Below the pieces are notes generated by a model. That model saw nothing but the letters and a program-made list of their open reading frames with translations. It did no database searches and was not told where the DNA came from. Source: Planctomycetota bacterium (GTDB taxonomy: Bacteria; Planctomycetota; UBA1135; UBA2386). Taken from it: DNA of 64,000 bases. Made by a program: the position numbers and the translations under genes. Shown here one piece after another: positions 60,119-64,000 of this stretch. Numbering within the stretch: the stretch's first letter is position 1; every line of letters starts with the position of its first letter. The stretch is taken from positions 310,001-374,000 of the forward strand of contig JACKHZ010000011.1 in the NCBI GenBank assembly GCA_020638735.1. Reading direction: 5' to 3'.

Positions 60119-60739
60119 CTAGGCCTGCGGCCAGCGCACGGCGCGGCCGCAGCGGCAGCGGTGTTCGCCGTCCATCAGGTTCGACTGGGCCGACCTGGCG
60201 GCCGGATCGGCGCTGCGCGCGACCACCTCGCCGCAGCGACAGACGATCCCGGCGAGACGCGCCGGGTTGCCGCGCACCAACGCGTGGGGCGGCACGTCGC
60301 GCGTGACGACGCTGCCCATGCCGACCATGCAGAACGCGCCGAGCGTCAGGCCGGGCCCGATCGTGCAGTTTGCGCCGATCGTCGCCCCGTCCTCGACGCG
60401 GGTCCGGAGGGTGTCGTCGTCCGGGTCGCTGGGGCGCAGCTGCTGCAGCTCCGGGTCGGCGGCGCGCGGCGTGACGTCGTTGGTGAACACGGTGTGCGCC
60501 GCCACCATCACGCCGCGGCCGAGCGTCACGCCGGCGCACACGTAGACGCCGGCGTTGAGCTTGCAGAGGTCGCCGATCACGACGCCGTAGGCGACGTAGG
60601 TCTTCTCGCCGACGATGCAGTCGGCGCCGATGCGCGCGCCGTGGCGCACGTGCACGCTGTCCCACAGCGCCGTGCGCGCGCCGATCACGACGTCGCGCTC
60701 GACGATCGCGGTGGGGTGGATGCGCGGCGCGTCGCTCAT
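60119..60739 (-). CDS. Left-handed beta-helix N-acetyltransferase (WbpD-like)
   Basis: Hexapeptide-repeat acyltransferase of 206 aa, with I-G-A-D-C-I-V-G, V-I-G-D-L-C-K-L-N-A-G-V-Y-V-C-A-G-V-T-L and I-G-A-N-C-T-I-G-P-G-L-T-L-G turns. It resembles WbpD/WlbB, which N-acetylates UDP-2-acetamido-3-amino-dideoxyglucuronate. The loop F-T-N-D-V-T-P-R-A typical of this branch is present. The C-terminus has an unusual C-R-C-G ... C-R-C-G pair, a possible zinc ribbon. The start overlaps the end of the dehydrogenase gene by 4 nt. Last step of the three-gene sugar operon. Confidence 0.87.
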   Translation of the reverse strand: MSDAPRIHPTAIVERDVVIGARTALWDSVHVRHGARIGADCIVGEKTYVAYGVVIGDLCKLNAGVYVCAGVTLGRGVMVAAHTVFTNDVTPRAADPELQQLRPSDPDDDTLRTRVEDGATIGANCTIGPGLTLGAFCMVGMGSVVTRDVPPHALVRGNPARLAGIVCRCGEVVARSADPAARSAQSNLMDGEHRCRCGRAVRWPQA

Positions 60740-61710
60740 GGGGTGATCGTCACCCAGCGCTCTTCGCGCGCCGAGCGATACGCGCGGTCGATGACGACGA
60801 CGCTGGCCAGCGCATCGGCTTCGTCGATCACCGGTGACTCCTCGCCACGCACGGTGGCGACGAAGTTCTGCAGCTGCGCGGCGAACGCGGTCACCTTGTC
60901 GTAGCCCTGGCCGAACGCGTGCCACGCGCCGCCGACCGCTTTGTAGCGCGAGCCCCTCCAGCCGATCTCGATCGTGCCGGCGGTCCCGTGCAGCTGCACG
61001 TAGGCGTCGGTCTGCTTGTGAACGCTCCACGACAGGTCGATCGAGCCGAGCGCGCCGCTGTCGCTCTGGAACAGCATGCGGGCCGTGTCCTCGACCTCCA
61101 GCGCCTGCACGCGGCGGCCGAACTGCACCTGCACGCGGGCGAGCGGGCCCAGCAGATAGCGGGCGAGATCGACGCTGTGGCAGCCGTTGTCGATCAGCAC
61201 GCCGCCGCCCGAAACGGCGGCCTGCGCGTTCCAGCGGCGCGCCATGTCGACGTGCGAGCAGAAGACGTTCTCGTAGATGACGACGTCGCCGCAGACACCC
61301 TGGTCGAGCAGGCCGCGCGCGGCGGTCACGTCCGGCGTGTAGCGGAACTTGCTGCCCATCATCAGGCGCCGGCGGGCGGCGTGCGCGGTCGCGTGCATGC
61401 GCTCCGCGGCGGCGACGGTCGGCGCCAGCGGCTTCTCGCACAGCACGTGCGCGCCGCGCTGCAGCATCGTGATGCTCAGCGCCTCGTGCGTGTCGGGCGG
61501 GGTCAACACCAGCGCCAGCTCGACGTCGGGCAACTCCGTGAGGTCGGCGCAGCGGGCGATCGTCGGGTCGCCGGCGGCGAGGCGCTCGCGTGCCGCGGGG
61601 TTGGGATCACAGACCGCCGTCAGGTGCACGTCCGGCAGGTGGGTCAGCGCCTGCTGGTAGGCGTCGGCGATCGCGCCGCAGCCGATCACCGCGAGCCGGA
61701 GCGCGGTCAC
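60736..61710 (-). CDS. Gfo/Idh/MocA-family sugar oxidoreductase
   Basis: NAD(P)-dependent sugar dehydrogenase of 324 aa. Rossmann V-I-G-C-G-A-I-A (8-15), C-E-K-P-L-A (91-96), the family's catalytic Lys motif, and the downstream G-G-G-V-L-I-D-N-G-C-H-S-V-D-L region with catalytic D and H are visible. In WbpB/WlbA-type enzymes it oxidises C3 of a UDP-HexNAc-uronate, making the keto-sugar for the aminotransferase. GTG61710 overlaps the previous stop (GTGA). The precise substrate is inferred from the operon. Confidence 0.87.
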   Translation of the reverse strand: MTALRLAVIGCGAIADAYQQALTHLPDVHLTAVCDPNPAARERLAAGDPTIARCADLTELPDVELALVLTPPDTHEALSITMLQRGAHVLCEKPLAPTVAAAERMHATAHAARRRLMMGSKFRYTPDVTAARGLLDQGVCGDVVIYENVFCSHVDMARRWNAQAAVSGGGVLIDNGCHSVDLARYLLGPLARVQVQFGRRVQALEVEDTARMLFQSDSGALGSIDLSWSVHKQTDAYVQLHGTAGTIEIGWRGSRYKAVGGAWHAFGQGYDKVTAFAAQLQNFVATVRGEESPVIDEADALASVVVIDRAYRSAREERWVTITP

Positions 61711-62936
61711 AGGGTCAGCTCCCGGTGCGCTGTGCGGATCGCGTCTGCGACCGCGCGCACGTGATGGGGTTGGTAGCGTTCGTTGATCGGCAGCACGACG
61801 ACCTGCTCCAGGCCTCGGACCGCTCCAGGATAGTGCGAACGCTCGAACAGCGGGCCCGTTCGTCGGCCGCGCGGGTTGTGGGCCAGCGGCATGGCCGTGA
61901 CGGGGGAGCCCTGCCAGTCGCGCAAGACCTGGCACTCGAACGCCGGCTTCTGCACGTAGCGGGGTGCGCAGGCGATGCCCTGCGCCCGCATGCGGCCGCC
62001 GAGCGCGACAGCGCCCCCGGGGACCGTGCTGGAATCGACGCGGAACCCGAACTTCCAGTAGCTGTGGGCGCCGTGTTCGGGGTCGTCGGGGCAGCGCACG
62101 CCGGGCAGCGCGCCGAGCGCTTCGCGCAGCGTCGCCGCGACCTCGCGCCGCGCTGCGACCACGCCGTCGAGCTTCGGCAGTTGCGCGCACAGCACCGCGC
62201 CCTGCAGCTCGGTCATGCGGTAGTTGAGCGCCGGGAAGTAGTGGTCCGGGTCGGCATCGCCGTAGCCCCAGGCCTTGTTGACGCACAAGAACAGGCGGCG
62301 CGCCAGCGCGTCGTCGTCGGTGCAGACGATGCCGCCTTCGCCGCTGGTGATGTGCTTGCCCTGCTGCAACGAGAACGCGGCCAGCCGGCCGAACCTGCCG
62401 ACCTTGCGGGCGCGCCACGTCGCGCCGAAGGCCTGCGCGGCGTCTTCGATGACCGGGATCCCGCGCCGCTCGGCGACGGCGAGGATCGCGTCCAGCTCGC
62501 ACGGGCAACCGAAGAGGTGGGTGACGACGATCGCGCGTGTGCGCTCGGTCAGCTGCGCCTCGATCGTCGCCGCCGTGACGTTCAGGGTGTCGGGATCGAC
62601 GTCGGCGAACACCGGCACCGCGCCCTCGTAGAAGATCGGCGTCAGCGCGCCCATGTCGGTGATCGGCGTGGTGATCACCTCGTCACCGGCCTGCAGGCCG
62701 AGCGCCGCGACCGCGCAGTGCACCGCCGCGGAGCCGCTGGCGCACGCGATCGCGTGCTTGGTCCCCAGCCAGCTCGCGAACTCCCGCTCGAAGCGCGCGA
62801 CGAACGTTCCGCGCGTGGAGTTCAGCGTGCCGGAGCGCAGCGCCTCGGTGACGTAGGCCAGCTCGGTCTCGTCGAACGTGCGGCCGGAGGCGTCGCCGTC
62901 GGACGGCAGCGGGAACGGGTCGGGTGTGGCTCGCAA
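61707..62936 (-). CDS. DegT/DnrJ/EryC1-family sugar aminotransferase
   Basis: PLP-dependent nucleotide-sugar aminotransferase of 409 aa. The family motifs are S-G-S-A-A-V-H-C (68-75), E-D-A-A-Q-A-F-G (164-171, Asp165 binding the pyridine N) and Lys194 in Q-Q-G-K-H-I-T-S-G-E-G-G. It transfers an amino group from glutamate to the 3- or 4-keto sugar made by the neighbouring dehydrogenase. With the dehydrogenase and acetyltransferase it would make a diacetamido sugar, such as UDP-GlcNAc(3NAc)A or a bacillosamine-like unit. First gene of the three overlapping sugar genes. Confidence 0.9.
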   Translation of the reverse strand: MRATPDPFPLPSDGDASGRTFDETELAYVTEALRSGTLNSTRGTFVARFEREFASWLGTKHAIACASGSAAVHCAVAALGLQAGDEVITTPITDMGALTPIFYEGAVPVFADVDPDTLNVTAATIEAQLTERTRAIVVTHLFGCPCELDAILAVAERRGIPVIEDAAQAFGATWRARKVGRFGRLAAFSLQQGKHITSGEGGIVCTDDDALARRLFLCVNKAWGYGDADPDHYFPALNYRMTELQGAVLCAQLPKLDGVVAARREVAATLREALGALPGVRCPDDPEHGAHSYWKFGFRVDSSTVPGGAVALGGRMRAQGIACAPRYVQKPAFECQVLRDWQGSPVTAMPLAHNPRGRRTGPLFERSHYPGAVRGLEQVVVLPINERYQPHHVRAVADAIRTAHRELTL

Positions 62937-62946
62937 GCGCCGTCGA

Positions 62947-63645
62947 TCAGCCCGGACCCGGGCGCTGGTTGATGCGGACCGCGACGTGGCTGAGCAGGTC
63001 GTTGATCGCCTTCTCGATGCGGTTGACGTTGGCGACGTTGTCGACCACCACCGCGTGCTTGCTGGTCATCGGGTTGAAGATCAGGCGGCCGCTGCGCAGC
63101 AGCACGTACTCCGCGACGTCGTAGATCTCCTTGTTCATCTCGAGCCCCTCGGTCGACCAGCGGCGAACGTCGCCGAGGTAGCCGTGGTGGTGCAGGATCT
63201 CGCGCGCGTTGACCTCGTAGTAGTGGAAGCGGCTGTTGATGAAGACGATCAGCAGCAGCAGGCCGAGCCCGGCGCTCATGAATCCGTAGTGGGCCTGCGT
63301 GTAGGGGATCTCGACCTTGTCGAGCGCGCGGCCGACGAACCCCGTCAGGTCGAAGTAGAGCACCAGCACGACCAGGAGGCCGATGCCGAAGACCATCACG
63401 ATCGACCAGATGCGGCTGAAGTCGAACGAGAACACCAGCAGGTTCAGCATCAGCACCGACATCCAGATGTTGCCGAGCGTCGCCGCGTCGCCGATGCCGA
63501 GCCAGCTCAGCAGGAAGAAGATCGTCGACACGACGAAGGTCGGGTAGAGGAACACGACCTTCGGCCAGGGGCGGATGATGACGCTCTCGGGCGGGGCGCT
63601 GGGCTCGGACGGGGCCGCGGGAACGGGGGTCTCGGTCGAGGTCAT
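62947..63645 (-). CDS. Four-helix inner-membrane protein, unknown function
   Basis: A 232-aa protein: a Pro/Ala/Ser-rich N-terminus, four hydrophobic segments (about 28-48, 56-76, 80-105, 121-140) and a C-terminal cytoplasmic-type domain with E-V-N-A-R-E-I-L-H-H-H-G-Y-L-G-D and N-R-I-E-K-A-I-N-D-L-L. No family is recognised. It ends 10 nt before the aminotransferase ATG, so it may be cotranscribed. ATG63645 is the first sensible start; the frame extends past it without membrane character. Confidence 0.75.
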   Translation of the reverse strand: MTSTETPVPAAPSEPSAPPESVIIRPWPKVVFLYPTFVVSTIFFLLSWLGIGDAATLGNIWMSVLMLNLLVFSFDFSRIWSIVMVFGIGLLVVLVLYFDLTGFVGRALDKVEIPYTQAHYGFMSAGLGLLLLIVFINSRFHYYEVNAREILHHHGYLGDVRRWSTEGLEMNKEIYDVAEYVLLRSGRLIFNPMTSKHAVVVDNVANVNRIEKAINDLLSHVAVRINQRPGPG

Positions 63646-63802
63646 GGTCTTGCTGCGGGGAAGGGTCAGGTGTGCGGCGGACCGTGCGCCTACGCACACC
63701 GCGGGCGAGGATTGTGGGGAGGCGGGCCCGCTCGCGCCAGTGGGATCAGGACGTGCCGAGGATTCTTGGCGGTCGGTCGCGCGGGCCTGCGCCCTGGTGG
63801 CC

Positions 63803-64000
63803 ATGAACGCTCGTCGCCTGCTGGTCTTCCTCGTCGTCGTGTTCGCGTTGTTCGGCTGCAAGAACGGCCGCGGCGGTGGCAACGGAGTCGACGTGCCCGC
63901 GGTCGTCGCCGCCACGGTGCTCGGCGGCGGACCGGTGGTGCTCAACCCGCTGCTGACCACGGTTCTCGCGCTCGGCGCGATCGAGATCCGCAACGACACG
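63803..64000 (+). CDS. Lipoprotein gene, 3' end outside window
   Basis: Open frame of 66 codons to the right edge. M-N-A-R-R-L-L-V-F-L-V-V-V-F-A-L-F-G-C is a textbook lipoprotein signal with lipobox A-L-F-G-C, followed by a Gly/Asn spacer and an apparently hydrophobic segment (V-V-A-A-T-V-L-G-G-G-P-V-V-L). It is not closed by a stop in the window. It is divergent from the membrane protein gene at 63645, with 157 nt between them. Function is unknown. Confidence 0.6.
   Translation, partial: MNARRLLVFLVVVFALFGCKNGRGGGNGVDVPAVVAATVLGGGPVVLNPLLTTVLALGAIEIRNDT

Overview
The window is a GC-rich, densely coded bacterial chromosome segment. It has about 45 genes, mostly tail-to-head with ATGA or TGATG overlaps. 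I see no rRNA, phage, IS element or CRISPR array. Several traits point to Planctomycetota, probably a marine or environmental Pla1/Poly30-like lineage: TPR, FHA and PQQ-propeller fusion proteins, a Ser/Thr kinase with a huge extracytoplasmic part, an exosortase-type acyl ligase plus a PEP-CTERM protein, and large secreted proteins of a type I associate with that phylum. That assignment is inference from gene style; no phylogenetic marker was tested.

Layout. 1-6.8 kb: end of a TPR protein, a 5'-3' exonuclease, a small lipoprotein, a secreted protein with a possible transglutaminase-like Cys/His pair, and a membrane-anchored unknown. 6.9-11.3 kb: an RlmI-like rRNA methyltransferase overlapping a tricorn-type S41 protease whose reading frame is broken about six times. 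11.5-16.2 kb: a tandem pair of large secreted paralogues, each followed by a strong hairpin, then rsmE on the other strand.

17.2-36.8 kb is the centrepiece, one apparent ~19.6-kb transcription unit: FHA protein, a PilM-PilN fusion, a PilO-like protein, a membrane TPR protein with a jelly-roll tail, five prepilin-type proteins (GspG-, H-, K-, J- and I-like, in the order G-H-K-J-I), a secreted zinc-knuckle protein, a lipoprotein PPIase and ScpB. The GspK-like protein is about 1750 aa, several times the usual size. It carries a LamG-like domain and several copies of a short module that recurs in the GspJ-like protein. No secretin, assembly ATPase or GspF is in the window.

36.8-49.9 kb: tRNA-Glu with promoter and terminator, an acyl-AMP ligase, a Nudix hydrolase, a membrane-anchored unknown, an NhaC antiporter with an extra N-terminal domain, an APC permease, a coiled-coil membrane protein, an RluA pseudouridine synthase, a PEP-CTERM protein, and a DUF4388/GspE-N/TPR/PEGA/PQQ fusion. 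49.9-57.7 kb: a secreted unknown, a Ser/Thr kinase, a cysteine desulfurase plus ThiF/MoeB pair, a 7Fe ferredoxin, and tRNA-Leu whose 3' end lies in a perfect 112-bp direct repeat. 57.8-64 kb: a large lipoprotein with a possible polysaccharide-lyase-like fold, a convergent three-gene nucleotide-sugar operon (aminotransferase, dehydrogenase, N-acetyltransferase) with a membrane protein upstream, and the start of another lipoprotein gene.

Genes that probably act together: the pilin-like operon (an envelope-spanning pseudopilus); the desulfurase and E1-like pair (sulfur transfer); the ligase and PEP-CTERM protein (with an exosortase encoded elsewhere); and the sugar operon (a diacetamido-sugar for surface polysaccharide).
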